Below are positions 9,262 through 18,743 of a DNA stretch of 64,000 nt, in pieces. The stretch is from the NCBI GenBank assembly GCA_019639235.1, contig JAHBSG010000012.1, forward strand, positions 1 through 64,000, in the 5' to 3' direction. The notes below the pieces were generated by a model that did no database searches, was not told where the DNA came from, and saw only the letters and a list, made by a program, of their open reading frames with translations. The position numbers were made by a program, and so were the translations under genes. Positions within the stretch are counted from its first letter, which is position 1, and each line of letters starts with the position of its first letter. This DNA is from Acidobacteriota bacterium (GTDB taxonomy: Bacteria > Acidobacteriota > Blastocatellia > Pyrinomonadales > Pyrinomonadaceae).

Positions 9262-9375
9262 CACCCCGACGGCGGCTACACGGTCTTCGGGCAAGTCAGC
9301 GAACGCGATATGGCGGTGGTCGACCGGATCGTCCAAGGCGACAAGATCGTGACCGTTCGCATCATTGAAAGGTAA
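9262..9375 (+). pseudogene. Second copy of the cyclophilin gene 3' end
   Basis: This 114 bp segment aligns gap-free with 8668-8781 and has 15 base differences, many synonymous; four amino acids change. It ends in its own stop (TAA) and is immediately followed by the terminator at 9390. This suggests that this copy, not the one now attached to the gene, was the original chromosomal gene end. Confidence 0.85.
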
Positions 9376-9389
9376 TCCCAGAAGGCATG

Positions 9390-9424
9390 AAAAAAGGAAG
9401 CCCGGCATCGCCCGGGCTTCCTTT
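9390..9424. terminator. Bidirectional terminator
   Basis: A 13-bp perfect hairpin (AAAGGAAGCCCGG and complement, loop CATCGC) with A-run and T-run flanks. It lies between the convergent cyclophilin-tail copy and the TolB-like gene. Confidence 0.88.
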
Positions 9425-9460
9425 ACTATTTACGATTCACGATTTACTATTCACTAACCG

Positions 9461-10510
9461 CTACTTCACCCAATCAGCAATAAAGACATTCGTATCACCC
9501 TCTTTCGCCGCGTTGCGGTTCGAGGCAAATACTAGCTTTTTGCCGTCCGGCGAGAACATCGGGAAGCCGTCAAAGGTCTCATTGAACGTTACCTGCTCAA
9601 GCCCCGTCCCGTCAACGTTGATCAGAGCGAGTTCGAAGTTCCGCTTCCGCGGGTCTTTGGCAAAATAGTTCGTCGAGAAGATGATCGACCGTCCGTCCGG
9701 CGTAAAGAAGGGAGCGAACGAGGCGGCACCGAGCTTGGTTATCTGCCGCTTGTTGCTGCCATCAGCATTCATTACCCAGATCTCGAAGTTATTGGGCTCG
9801 ATCAGGTCGTTCTTAAGTCGATCCTTGTAGCGGGCGATCTCGGCCTCGGTCTTCGGATGAAAGGCACGGTAAACGATCTGTTTGCCGTCCGGCGAGAAGA
9901 ACGGGCCGCCGTCGTAACCGAGTTCGGTCGTCAGCCGCTTAACGTTCTTGCCGTTGATGTCCATCGTGTAGATATCAAGGTCACCGTCGCGGGTCGACGT
10001 GAAGACGATCTTCTTGCCGTCCGGCGAGATTGTCGCCTCGGCATCGTAGCCTGCCTCCTTCGTAAGCTGTTTTGGCTTGCTGCCGTCCGCATTGGCTACG
10101 AAGATGTCGTAGCTCGGGTAAATGGCCCAGACATATCCTTGCGAGAAATCCGGTGCCGGCGGACAGGCATCGCCCGCCAGGTGCGTCGAACCATAAACGA
10201 TCTTCTTACCGTTCTTTTGGAAATACGAGCAGGTCGTCCGTCCCTTGCCGGTCGAGACCATCCGAACGTCCGAGCCGTCAATGTTCATCGTGTAGATCTG
10301 ATCACACTGGCGGCCGTCACGCTTCGATTGAAAGATCAGCTTCTTTCCGTCAAACGAAAAATAAGCCTCGGCGTTCTCACCGCCGTTCGTCAATTGCTTG
10401 ATGTTCTGCAGCCGCTTCTCTCCCGGCATCGAAAGCCCGTTCGTCTGGCCCGCGACCGACAATGAAAATGAAAAAAGGACAACTGCGACAAATAATTTTG
10501 AGATCATCAT
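9461..10510 (-). CDS. Secreted TolB/PD40-type beta-propeller protein
   Basis: Protein of 349 aa with an N-terminal signal peptide (ISKLFVAVVLFSFSLSVAGQ). Six PD40 blades are recognisable by motifs such as FSFDGKKLIF, SPDGKKIVFTS, SPDGKQIVYRA, TPDGRSIIFST and SPDGKKLVFAS. This is the fold of TolB and WD40-like proteins and probably mediates binding in the periplasm; no partner is apparent nearby. ATG 10510 or the adjacent ATG 10507 is the start; the frame upstream is intergenic. Confidence 0.85.
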   Translation of the reverse strand: MMISKLFVAVVLFSFSLSVAGQTNGLSMPGEKRLQNIKQLTNGGENAEAYFSFDGKKLIFQSKRDGRQCDQIYTMNIDGSDVRMVSTGKGRTTCSYFQKNGKKIVYGSTHLAGDACPPAPDFSQGYVWAIYPSYDIFVANADGSKPKQLTKEAGYDAEATISPDGKKIVFTSTRDGDLDIYTMDINGKNVKRLTTELGYDGGPFFSPDGKQIVYRAFHPKTEAEIARYKDRLKNDLIEPNNFEIWVMNADGSNKRQITKLGAASFAPFFTPDGRSIIFSTNYFAKDPRKRNFELALINVDGTGLEQVTFNETFDGFPMFSPDGKKLVFASNRNAAKEGDTNVFIADWVK

Positions 10511-10687
10511 TCCTGTAGTGAATTCGTAAATTTCTCCAATACGAAAAGTATAACGAATTGCCACAAAACGGTCGAAATCGCCAAGTACGGTATTTCTTTG
10601 TGTCAAGTAGCACAGGATTTGGTCTAGAGGCCGGAGAACTGCTTCGATCGGGTCTTCGCCGGTTCGTCTATTCTGCCAGAAACGGGA

Positions 10688-11647
10688 TTAGCGGATGCGG
10701 TAGTGTTCGATGCCGTCCTTTTGTTCGAGGGCGAGTTTGCCTTCGGCGTGGGCCATGTCGAGATGGGCGACGGCCTCGGAAATGGCAAGAAAGCGGTGGA
10801 CGTCGTGGTCGATGGAATTTGGGAAAAGCTTTTGGGCGACCTCAAAGGCGTTCGCACCGCCGCGGCCGGCGAGAGAGATCGTCCGAGCCTGGCGTTCATT
10901 GATCGCACGGACGTAGCGGTTAAAGATCTCTTCGTAATCGGTAACGGGCTCGCCGTGGCCGCCGTAGGTCAGCGTCGGCCTTAGCTCGCGGAGCCGGGCG
11001 AGGCTTACGAGATATTCCTGCAGCGAGCGGAAGCGGCGTTCGGGCTCGAGCGGGTCGGGCGAGAGCACGGGATTGGGCGTGATGCGTTTCAGCACGCAAT
11101 CGCCGCAAACGAGCGTCCGGTCCGCCTCGCGGAAAAAAGAGCACGAGCCCGGTGTGTGTCCCGGCGTATGGAGCACGCGAAGCGAGCCGGATTCGAACTC
11201 AAGCTCCATCTCGTCCTGGAGCGGGCGAAAGCCGCCGTCCTCAAGCGAATCGGTCAGCAGGCTTATCTCCTCATACATCGCCTGCATCTCGTCAAAGACG
11301 CTCTCCGGCACACCCGACCGCATCAGCAGCCGCTTGTGCTCCTCGCGGGCAAGCCGGCCGAAAAGATGGCCTGTCTCCCAGTCGTGGACGAGTATTTCGG
11401 CGTCCTTTGCCTCATCGCGGATCGAACGGGCAAGCCCGCAGTGGTCTTCATGGGCATGCGTCAGCACGATCCGCCGGACATCAGAGAAAAGCACGCCCTC
11501 GGCGGCGAGTTTGCGGCGGAGAACTTCGGCGGCCTCGCGGGTCTTCGGGCCGACGTCGATCAGCGTTACGGGGTCTTGGCGGATGAGATAAACATTGACG
11601 TCGCCGACGTAGAAAGGCGTTGGGACCGATAGCGACGTGATCTTCAT
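10688..11647 (-). CDS. Metallo-beta-lactamase-fold hydrolase
   Basis: Protein of 319 aa. The metal-binding motif HAHEDH is at residues 64-69, further ligands are H160/H164 (LHTPGHTPGS) and D183 (VCGDCVL). A C-terminal winged-helix-like region (from about residue 250) is typical of LACTB2/BLH-type members, which include nucleases and thioesterases. The ATG at 11647 begins the core fold; the frame continues upstream into the neighbouring gene without coding character. Divergent from the flavin reductase gene, start codons 46 bp apart. The substrate is not evident. Confidence 0.88.
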   Translation of the reverse strand: MKITSLSVPTPFYVGDVNVYLIRQDPVTLIDVGPKTREAAEVLRRKLAAEGVLFSDVRRIVLTHAHEDHCGLARSIRDEAKDAEILVHDWETGHLFGRLAREEHKRLLMRSGVPESVFDEMQAMYEEISLLTDSLEDGGFRPLQDEMELEFESGSLRVLHTPGHTPGSCSFFREADRTLVCGDCVLKRITPNPVLSPDPLEPERRFRSLQEYLVSLARLRELRPTLTYGGHGEPVTDYEEIFNRYVRAINERQARTISLAGRGGANAFEVAQKLFPNSIDHDVHRFLAISEAVAHLDMAHAEGKLALEQKDGIEHYRIR

Positions 11648-11693
11648 AAGGCGGTGCGGTGCCGAAGGGTTATAATAAACGGGCAGCGGCGAT

Positions 11694-12860
11694 ATGAACA
11701 AACGGGAAGGTAAAGTGCTGATCGCGGGCGGCGGCCCGGCAGGTGCGAGCCTGGCCATTCGGCTGGCCGCGGCCGGACGCGACGTTGTGCTCGTCGAGCG
11801 CGACCGGTTTCGGCGGCACAAGCTCTGCGGCGAATTTATCTCGCCGGAGTGCTTTGGCCATTTTGCCGAGCTCGGCGTGCTCCAGCCGATGCTCGCGGCA
11901 GGCGGCGAGCGGATAACCGAGACGCTTTTCTTTCCCCTCAGCGGGCGGACGGTGCGGATCCCGGGCCGTGCATTTGGCGAGCCGGCACTCGGCCTCAGCC
12001 GCTCGGCGATGGACGCGATCCTTTTAGATCGAGCGAAGGCTGTAGGCGTTGATGTGATCGAGGGAGCGGCAATCGCTTCGGCGACGGCCGAGCAAGGCGA
12101 GCTCCGTGCGGTCAGTCTTCGCACGGGCGAAGGGGCGTGCGAGATCGCGGCCGATATCTTCATTGACGCCACCGGCCGCGGCAAGGCGCTCGTCAAGGCA
12201 TTTCAGCGAGCGGCGGGAACGGGCATTGAACGGCCGGCGAAGCGATCGAACGGCTTCGTCGCCTTTAAGGCGCATCTTCGCGGCGCCGAGCTTGCCGCGG
12301 GCCGCTGCGAGATACATTTCTTCCCGGGCGGTTATGGCGGCATCAATCGCGTCGAGGGCGGCGCGGTCAATCATTGCTTTCTCGTCCGCAGCGAGGCGGT
12401 AAAAAGCGTCGGCGGCGGTGTCGAGAACGTGCTCGAGCGGCTTGTTTACAAAAATGCGAGCGCGCGAAATGCACTTATTGATTCAAAAGCCGAGATGGAC
12501 TGGATGGCGGTTTCGTTCGAAGGATTTGGCCGTTCCGAGCTGAGTTACGGCCCGCGGCTGTTCACGGTCGGCGATGCGGCTTCTTTCATCGATCCTTTCA
12601 CCGGCAGCGGGATGCTAATGGCCCTTGAAAGCTCGGCCGTGCTCGCCGAAGCGCTTGCCTCGGCCGGCGATCTCCGCGAGCGTTATGCCGAACTTTATTC
12701 CCGCCGTTTTCGCCGCCGTTTGTTCGTTTGCTCGCTGCTTCGGAACGCCGCCTTCCGGACTCGGACTGCCACTTTTGTCTCGGCGGCACTCGGCGGGCTT
12801 CCGTTCGCGGCCGAAGCTCTTGCAAGATTGACCCGTCCGCATGCCTCGCCTGCCCGCTGA
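11694..12860 (+). CDS. FAD-dependent oxidoreductase (geranylgeranyl-reductase/FixC-like)
   Basis: Protein of 388 aa. The dinucleotide-binding motif GGGPAGASLAIRLA is at residues ~10-25, the second FAD motif (GDAASFIDPFTGSGM) near residue 290. The pattern of HKLCGEFISPE after the first strand matches geranylgeranyl reductase and polyketide-associated halogenase/monooxygenase relatives. It likely reduces or hydroxylates a hydrophobic substrate at the membrane. No biosynthetic partner genes are in view apart from the divergent hydrolase. Confidence 0.85.
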   Translation: MNKREGKVLIAGGGPAGASLAIRLAAAGRDVVLVERDRFRRHKLCGEFISPECFGHFAELGVLQPMLAAGGERITETLFFPLSGRTVRIPGRAFGEPALGLSRSAMDAILLDRAKAVGVDVIEGAAIASATAEQGELRAVSLRTGEGACEIAADIFIDATGRGKALVKAFQRAAGTGIERPAKRSNGFVAFKAHLRGAELAAGRCEIHFFPGGYGGINRVEGGAVNHCFLVRSEAVKSVGGGVENVLERLVYKNASARNALIDSKAEMDWMAVSFEGFGRSELSYGPRLFTVGDAASFIDPFTGSGMLMALESSAVLAEALASAGDLRERYAELYSRRFRRRLFVCSLLRNAAFRTRTATFVSAALGGLPFAAEALARLTRPHASPAR

Positions 12861-13097
12861 ACCTCGGGGAAAAAGAACGATTTTGCTTGCTTTGAGCTAC
12901 AATTTACGGTAAAAACAACAAAGCAATTCTTAACTTTTCTGCAACCTGCCGGTCTCAGCGAAAGATCAAGGAATGTGCTTTCGCTCTCGGGCATCATCTT
13001 CCCGCTCAACGGCTGCCCGAAAACCAATTGGCCGGCACACACGTAGAAAGGTTCGCAGACATAAATTTCGGAAGTTAAAGACAAGGAGAAGATCTCG

Positions 13098-16000
13098 ATG
13101 AAAGCAGCTTTTACAAGGTGTCCGGGGTTATTTACCAAGGCCCTGTTGACCGCAATAGTTGCGCTTTTCAGCGTCGGCATCGCAATGGGCCAGGCGCAGG
13201 CGAACGCCGCCGACCTCACGGGCGTCGTAGTTGACCCGAACGGCGCTGTCATTCCCGGAGCGACCGTAACGGCCCGCAACCTGAGCACGGGCATCACGCG
13301 TTCGACCACGTCAGCCAATGACGGCACATATCGTTTCATTGCCTTGCCGCCGGGAGATTATGAGATCTCATCGGAGGCTTCGACGTTCAAGCGCGTGACC
13401 ATCTCGCCGGTCCGCCTCACCGTCGGGCAAAGCGCTGAATTGCGAATAAGCATGGAGGTCGGTGCACAGGACGTCACCGTCACGGTCACCGGCGATTCGG
13501 TCGAGCTGATCGAGACAACGAAGACGACCGTTTCGACCACCATCGACCAAACACGCATCGAGAATCTTCCTATCAATGAACGAAGCGCTACCGGCTTTGC
13601 GCTGACCATCTCGACCGTCGGCCGCGACAATGGCCGCCCGGTCGGCCCGGCCCCGACCTCGGGACTTAACATCGGCGGTCAACGCGGCCGCTCGACGCTC
13701 GTGCAGGTTGATGGCGCCGATTTTACGGACAACTCGATCAACGCCGCCCGCTCGACCGTTTCGCAGGAAGCGGTGCAGGAATATCAGGTAACGACCAACT
13801 CTTACCTGCCCGAGTTCGGCCGTGCGACCGGCGGTATCGTCAACGTCGTTACCAAGGGCGGAACGAACGACTTCCGCGGAAACATTTTCGGCTATCTGCG
13901 TCACAAGACGATTCAGGCACGCAACGCCTTCGCTCCGGTCATTGACGGTGACCCGGACAAGAAGCCGCCTTACACCCGTGCCCAGTATGGCTTCACCTTT
14001 GGCGGCCCGCTGCTTAAGGAACGAACGTTCTTCTTTGGCTCGTTCGAACAGCGTCGCAGACAGGAATCGGGCTTTTTCACCGGCGACATCATCGGCCGCG
14101 ATGGCTCGGGCCCGGCAACCGCAAGCGTCACCATCGGCGCTCCGTTCCTTCCGGTACCGCAGACCTTCACCAACCTGACCCCCGCACAGGTCGCCTATAT
14201 CCAGAACATCCTTGGGGTTAGCCCGAGTGCAGGTGTCGCCTACGCACACTTTGCCTCGATCGGCGGCCAAACGGCGCTGAACGGCGGCAGCTCGCTGATC
14301 AACTTCCTTCCGGGCATCGGCGTTCCGCAGGGACAGCCGGTTGGAAACCGATTCCTTCTTTCCGGAACGCCGGTTCCGCTGACGCGTAATGCTGATGGCG
14401 AATTTGTCGCCTTCCGCCCGCTGAATCAGCTTCGCCGGATCTTCCCAATCTCGGAAGCCACGACGTTCTCGTCCGTAAGGCTTGACCACCTGATCGAAGA
14501 AGGCCATCAGCTTTCGATCCGATTCGGCTACAACCCCGGCACGATCACCGGCATTCAGGACGAATCGCAGAACCAAACGCTCGGCCAAAACGACTACTCG
14601 CGAACGGGTATTCAGGAAGTGAAGGACACGTCCTTCTCGGCATCGCTCTCGAGCGTGCTCCCCGGCAACCTGGTCAACGAGGCCTATTTCAACTTCGGCC
14701 GCCGCAAGGCAAAATTTGATTCGCAGGTACCGAGCGTCGCCCACCAGATCGCCGGTACGGGCTTCATCGGCTCGAACCCGTTCTCGCCGGTGGACCGCAC
14801 GGAAACCCGTTTCCAGCTTCGCAACAACCTGACCTGGGCGACCGGCAGCCACATCTTTAAGTTCGGTGCCGATTTCAACTGGATCGACGGCCAGGCGAGG
14901 TTTGACCTCAACTTCCCGGCCCTTTTCAACTTCAGCCAGCAGGCGGGCGGTTCGCTCGTCACCGGCTGCGACGGCCCGACCGTTCCGGCCGCACTTCGCT
15001 GCCCGGCGTTCACGGCCGTCCAGGCCTACGGCCTCGGATTCCCGAGCGTCTTCATTCAGGGCTTCGGCGACCCGAACAGCGAACTCGGCAACAAGCCGAT
15101 CGCCTTCTTTGCTCAGGACACCTGGAAGATCTTCCGCAATTTCACGCTCAACTACGGCATCCGCTACGACGTCGAGCTGACCGATGAATATGAGCCGGTG
15201 CCGTTCACCGATCCGCTCACCGGCATCACGCTGACGGCGGCTGACGTGCAGACCGCACAGGACGCGCTCAACGTAACGCAGGGCTTCCCGCGTGATACGA
15301 ACAACTGGGCTCCGCGGCTCGGCTTTGCCTGGGACGTTTTCAGCAACGGAAAGACCGTTCTTCGCGGTGCAGGCGGTATGTTCTACGATCACCCGCTGCT
15401 CGCAGTTGCGTTCAACTCGAACATCGCCGATGGCTCGCAGCAGCAGCAGGCGACCCTGCTTCCGATCGGCGGCCCTTCGCCGACCGGCCTCTTTAACGCC
15501 TGGCAGGTGTTCCATGGAACCGTTTGCGGCGTTCAGGGTTCGGTCCCGGCGATCTGCGGTGCGGCGGTAACGCCGAACGTTGCTTCCTCTGCTCGCTATC
15601 AGTTCGGCTTCCAGCGGTTCGATTCGAGCACCTTCACGGGCTTCGGGCCGGTGCTTCCGTTCACGCTCCACGTTGGCAAGGATTTTGAATATCCTTACGC
15701 CTTCCAGGGCAATCTCGGCATCGAGCAGATGATCGGCAAGGACATGGTCCTTTCGGTCAACTACATCACGGTGAACGCCCGCCATCTTGCTCACCCGCAG
15801 GATGTGAACCCGGTCGATACCAATGCGATGCGCGAGAATTTCCGCCGCTTTGCTATCAACAACCCGGCATTCCCGACCTGTACGACCGCAACGCCGAACG
15901 CACCGGGCTGCTTCCCGCCGAACCTCTCGACGGCAGCGTTCTTCCCGATGCCGACCTCGAACAACGCGCTCTTTACGGTGCTTGTGCCCGGCCTCGTTGC

Positions 16001-16916
16001 CGTCAACAATACGACCGGCCAGCGGTTCGTAAGCCCGGTCGCGGCAAACTACTTCCGCCGCCTCGGACCGAACTACTTCTTCGTCTCGTCGGTCACTAAC
16101 GGCGCGATCAACAAAGCGACGTTCGACGGCCTGCTTGCCGGAACGGTTCGGACTCCGGGCCCGATCAATCCCTACGCGGATGTCAACGCTCAGCTTTCTG
16201 ACGCCAACTCGTTCTACAACGCAATGAACGTCGAGCTGAAGAAGCGTTTCTCGGACAACGTTCAGTTCTATGCGACCTATACGTGGTCGAAGGCGATCGA
16301 CTTCTCGTCCGACCTGCAGACGCTCCTCAAGCCGCAGGACAACCTGAACTTCCGCGCTGAGAAATCGGATTCGCTCTTTGACCAGCGTCACCGGTTCGTC
16401 TTCAGTGGACTTTTCGGCGTGCCGGATAACTGGAAGAGCGGCAACGGCTTCCAGAAGTTCCTCCACGGCTTCCAGTTTGCCCCGATCGTCGAGTTCGGTT
16501 CGGGCCGTCCGTTCAACATCCTCGCCGTCGGCGATGCGAACGGCGACTTCCAGAGCACCAACGAGCGGCCGACCGTTCGCCCGGATGGCTCGCTCTGCCA
16601 GACCGGCGTTGACGCCAACTGCCAGACCGGCATCTTCCCGGCCAACGGAAATCTCGGCCGTAATATGGGCCTGACCGATAACTTCTTCTCGGTCGATGCT
16701 CGCGTAACCCGCCGGATCAGCTTTGGCGAACGCTACAGCCTTGATGTCATCGGTGAAGTATTCAATATGTTCAACCGATTCAACGAGGCAGCGGCCAATC
16801 CGTTCTATCAGGTCGTCAACGCAACGGGCATCCGCCGCGGAAGCAAGTACGGTAGTGCTTCGACCTCGGCATTCGACCCGCGGCAGTTCCAGATCGGACT
16901 GCGGTTCAGCTTCTAG
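13098..16916 (+). CDS. Oar-like TonB-dependent receptor with carboxypeptidase-regulatory domain
   Basis: Protein of 1272 aa of the large acidobacterial outer-membrane receptor group. Signal peptide (LLTAIVALFSVGIAMGQAQA), a carboxypeptidase-D regulatory domain at ~36-115 (LTGVVVDPNGAVIPGATV), a plug domain (GQRGRSTLVQVDGADFTDNS, then ATGGIVNVVTKGGTNDFRG) and a long beta-barrel ending in FQIGLRFSF, a typical outer-membrane C-terminus. It probably imports or binds oligosaccharides or peptides. The upstream 237 bp (12861-13097) are a long untranslated leader with a GACAAGGAGAA ribosome site and no clear promoter. Confidence 0.93.
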   Translation: MKAAFTRCPGLFTKALLTAIVALFSVGIAMGQAQANAADLTGVVVDPNGAVIPGATVTARNLSTGITRSTTSANDGTYRFIALPPGDYEISSEASTFKRVTISPVRLTVGQSAELRISMEVGAQDVTVTVTGDSVELIETTKTTVSTTIDQTRIENLPINERSATGFALTISTVGRDNGRPVGPAPTSGLNIGGQRGRSTLVQVDGADFTDNSINAARSTVSQEAVQEYQVTTNSYLPEFGRATGGIVNVVTKGGTNDFRGNIFGYLRHKTIQARNAFAPVIDGDPDKKPPYTRAQYGFTFGGPLLKERTFFFGSFEQRRRQESGFFTGDIIGRDGSGPATASVTIGAPFLPVPQTFTNLTPAQVAYIQNILGVSPSAGVAYAHFASIGGQTALNGGSSLINFLPGIGVPQGQPVGNRFLLSGTPVPLTRNADGEFVAFRPLNQLRRIFPISEATTFSSVRLDHLIEEGHQLSIRFGYNPGTITGIQDESQNQTLGQNDYSRTGIQEVKDTSFSASLSSVLPGNLVNEAYFNFGRRKAKFDSQVPSVAHQIAGTGFIGSNPFSPVDRTETRFQLRNNLTWATGSHIFKFGADFNWIDGQARFDLNFPALFNFSQQAGGSLVTGCDGPTVPAALRCPAFTAVQAYGLGFPSVFIQGFGDPNSELGNKPIAFFAQDTWKIFRNFTLNYGIRYDVELTDEYEPVPFTDPLTGITLTAADVQTAQDALNVTQGFPRDTNNWAPRLGFAWDVFSNGKTVLRGAGGMFYDHPLLAVAFNSNIADGSQQQQATLLPIGGPSPTGLFNAWQVFHGTVCGVQGSVPAICGAAVTPNVASSARYQFGFQRFDSSTFTGFGPVLPFTLHVGKDFEYPYAFQGNLGIEQMIGKDMVLSVNYITVNARHLAHPQDVNPVDTNAMRENFRRFAINNPAFPTCTTATPNAPGCFPPNLSTAAFFPMPTSNNALFTVLVPGLVAVNNTTGQRFVSPVAANYFRRLGPNYFFVSSVTNGAINKATFDGLLAGTVRTPGPINPYADVNAQLSDANSFYNAMNVELKKRFSDNVQFYATYTWSKAIDFSSDLQTLLKPQDNLNFRAEKSDSLFDQRHRFVFSGLFGVPDNWKSGNGFQKFLHGFQFAPIVEFGSGRPFNILAVGDANGDFQSTNERPTVRPDGSLCQTGVDANCQTGIFPANGNLGRNMGLTDNFFSVDARVTRRISFGERYSLDVIGEVFNMFNRFNEAAANPFYQVVNATGIRRGSKYGSASTSAFDPRQFQIGLRFSF

Positions 16917-16940
16917 GCCCAGAGCGGGTTTGGAACATAA

Positions 16941-16978
16941 GAGAGGCTGTCGCACGATGCGGCGGCCTCTTTTCTTTT
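16941..16978 (+). terminator. Rho-independent terminator after the TonB receptor
   Basis: AGAGGC/GCCTCT hairpin with an inner GC stem followed by TTTTCTTTT, 25 bp after the stop. Confidence 0.85.
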
Positions 16979-17008
16979 CGGTGCGGGTTTCTGGCTTATA
17001 ATCATCGG

Positions 17009-17962
17009 ATGCGGGCGGAGCGTGAAAAGCTAAAGCGGCTGGCACTCGAGGCGGGTTTCGACCTCGCGGGCGTCGCCCGTGCTGATGCGCTTGAAACTGC
17101 ACGCGAGCGGCTCCTCGAATGGCTCGCCCGCGGCTACCACGGCGAGATGCTTTGGCTGGCACGCGAGCCCGAAAAACGCGCTGATCCGCGTCTGCTTTTT
17201 CCCGGAGCAAAAACGGTTCTTTCCGTTGCGCTCAACTATTACACGCCTCACACCCACTCCGCGGCACCCGATGCCGGCAAGATCTCACGCTATGCCTGGG
17301 GCGATGATTACCACGAAGTTGTAAAAGACAAGCTCATCACCCTGCTCGACCGGATCAAGGCCGAGTATCCGCAAGCCAACGGCAAGGCGTGCATCGATAC
17401 AGCACCGATTCTCGAGAAGGCCTGGGCCGCGGCCGCCGGGCTCGGCTGGATCGGCAAACACACCAACCTGATCTCGCGGGAGCTGGGCTCATGGGTCTTT
17501 CTCGGCGAACTGATACTCGACATCGAAGCGGACGCTTACGACGAGCCCGCCGAGGACCATTGCGGGACGTGCACCGCCTGCATCGCGGCCTGCCCGACCG
17601 GTGCGATCACCGAACCTTACGTCGTCGATTCGAACCTCTGCATTTCGTATGCGACCATCGAGCACCGCGGCGAAGAGCTTCCCGAAGCGGTCACCGGAAG
17701 GCTTGAGGGTTGGCTCTATGGCTGCGATATCTGCCAGGACGTCTGCCCCTGGAACCGTTTTGAGCAGCCGACCGGGGAAAAACGGTTCGAGCCCCGCAAA
17801 AATGAGACCGCTTTACCGTTCAATGAAATACTGGCGATGACGCCCGAGAGCTATGCCGCGCGCTTCCGCGGAAGCGCGATCAAGCGTGCAAAGCTCCCGG
17901 GCCTCAAGCGCAATGCGATGCAGCTTATTATGGACAAAGATAAAGATGAACTCGAAAAGTGA
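17009..17962 (+). CDS. queG: Epoxyqueuosine reductase
   Basis: Protein of 317 aa that reduces epoxyqueuosine to queuosine in tRNA, a cobalamin- and Fe-S-dependent step. The two [4Fe-4S] clusters are coordinated by CGTCTACIAACPTGA and GCDICQDVCPWN; the catalytic Asp lies in the CIDTAPILEKAWAAAAGLGW block. It has the length of the QueG core without the C-terminal HEAT extension. The downstream gene overlaps its end by 17 bp. Confidence 0.95.
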   Translation: MRAEREKLKRLALEAGFDLAGVARADALETARERLLEWLARGYHGEMLWLAREPEKRADPRLLFPGAKTVLSVALNYYTPHTHSAAPDAGKISRYAWGDDYHEVVKDKLITLLDRIKAEYPQANGKACIDTAPILEKAWAAAAGLGWIGKHTNLISRELGSWVFLGELILDIEADAYDEPAEDHCGTCTACIAACPTGAITEPYVVDSNLCISYATIEHRGEELPEAVTGRLEGWLYGCDICQDVCPWNRFEQPTGEKRFEPRKNETALPFNEILAMTPESYAARFRGSAIKRAKLPGLKRNAMQLIMDKDKDELEK

Positions 17963-18617
17963 CCTTATCCCAGATCTCCGCCGCAGCTTTTTGATCGCTG
18001 CAATTCTTGTCTCGGCGCTTGCCGCCGGCACGTATGCCCAAACGCCCGTAAAGGCAGACGAGGCGAAAGCGAGGGCCGAGTTCCAGGCCCTGCTCGACCT
18101 TCGTGCCCGGCTTGAAAAGATCCCGTTCAACGGCGAAGACAAAGAACCGCACAAGAGCTTCATAAAGCGGAACGATAAAAAGATCACGTATAATGAGCCC
18201 GCGGGCCGTTGGATAGTGCGTTCAGAGATGTTCTGGGACCTTCGCGAGAAGTACTCTCGCCTGAAGATCGCGGATGATATCGCTTGGGAGGCCGCACAAA
18301 ACCCGATTCCCGGCGAGTGCGAAGGATATATGAACTGCGGCGTTTACCTCGGCCAGATAACCGCGGTCAAGTACCTCGGCTATTATCCCGCCGGCAAGCA
18401 CAGCAACGCCGCTCTCGATGAATTGCGGTCGATGTTCTCTTCTTATGCCGATGCTTCGCAGGCGGATACCTCTTACACTCCGCCCGAAGATGCTTCGGAC
18501 CGTGCCGAGCTGCAAAAGATGCTGAAAGAGATCGATGCCGTAATTGAAAAGGTGCCCGCGGCCGGTGCGGCCGAGGTTCGCGGCTACATCAAAACGATCG
18601 CCGAAAGGTACAAGTGA
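17946..18617 (+). CDS. Exported protein of unknown function
   Basis: Protein of 223 aa. The ATG at 17946 lies within the end of queG and gives a signal peptide (FLIAAILVSALAAGTYAQ). The mature part is helical with a central segment WEAAQNPIPGECEGYMNCG containing two cysteines. No known family recognised. The overlap with queG implies coupled translation, though a functional tie is doubtful. Confidence 0.65.
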   Translation: MNSKSDLIPDLRRSFLIAAILVSALAAGTYAQTPVKADEAKARAEFQALLDLRARLEKIPFNGEDKEPHKSFIKRNDKKITYNEPAGRWIVRSEMFWDLREKYSRLKIADDIAWEAAQNPIPGECEGYMNCGVYLGQITAVKYLGYYPAGKHSNAALDELRSMFSSYADASQADTSYTPPEDASDRAELQKMLKEIDAVIEKVPAAGAAEVRGYIKTIAERYK

Positions 18618-18649
18618 CGCAATTTTCGCGAGATCATGATCGCGATCAT

Positions 18650-18735
18650 CCTTGCGCCTCCTGTAAAGGCTTAACCTGAACATCGATAGGCTACCGAGCG
18701 GCGGTTCCTTTAACACCGCCGCCGGGAAGACTATC
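18650..18735 (+). ncRNA. Structured leader of moaA, candidate Moco riboswitch
   Basis: Directly upstream of moaA the RNA can form an 8-bp hairpin (GCGGCGGT at 18698-18705 with ACCGCCGC at 18715-18722, loop TCCTTTAAC) enclosed by GATAG (18685-18689) pairing with CTATC (18731-18735). A GCCT/AGGC hairpin lies just upstream. Moco riboswitches typically control moaA; the position and the closing sequence CGCCGGGAAGAC fit my memory of that class. It ends 9 nt before the GTG start, which suggests control of translation. The class assignment is an inference. Confidence 0.5.
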
Positions 18736-18743
18736 ATAAAGCT

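Noticed and set aside
13368..17210. A 1280-codon open frame antisense to the TonB receptor gene
   Set aside because: It is rich in Arg, Ala, Asp and Val with no domain, typical of the complement of a GC-rich gene with strong codon bias; the plus strand encodes a clear receptor.
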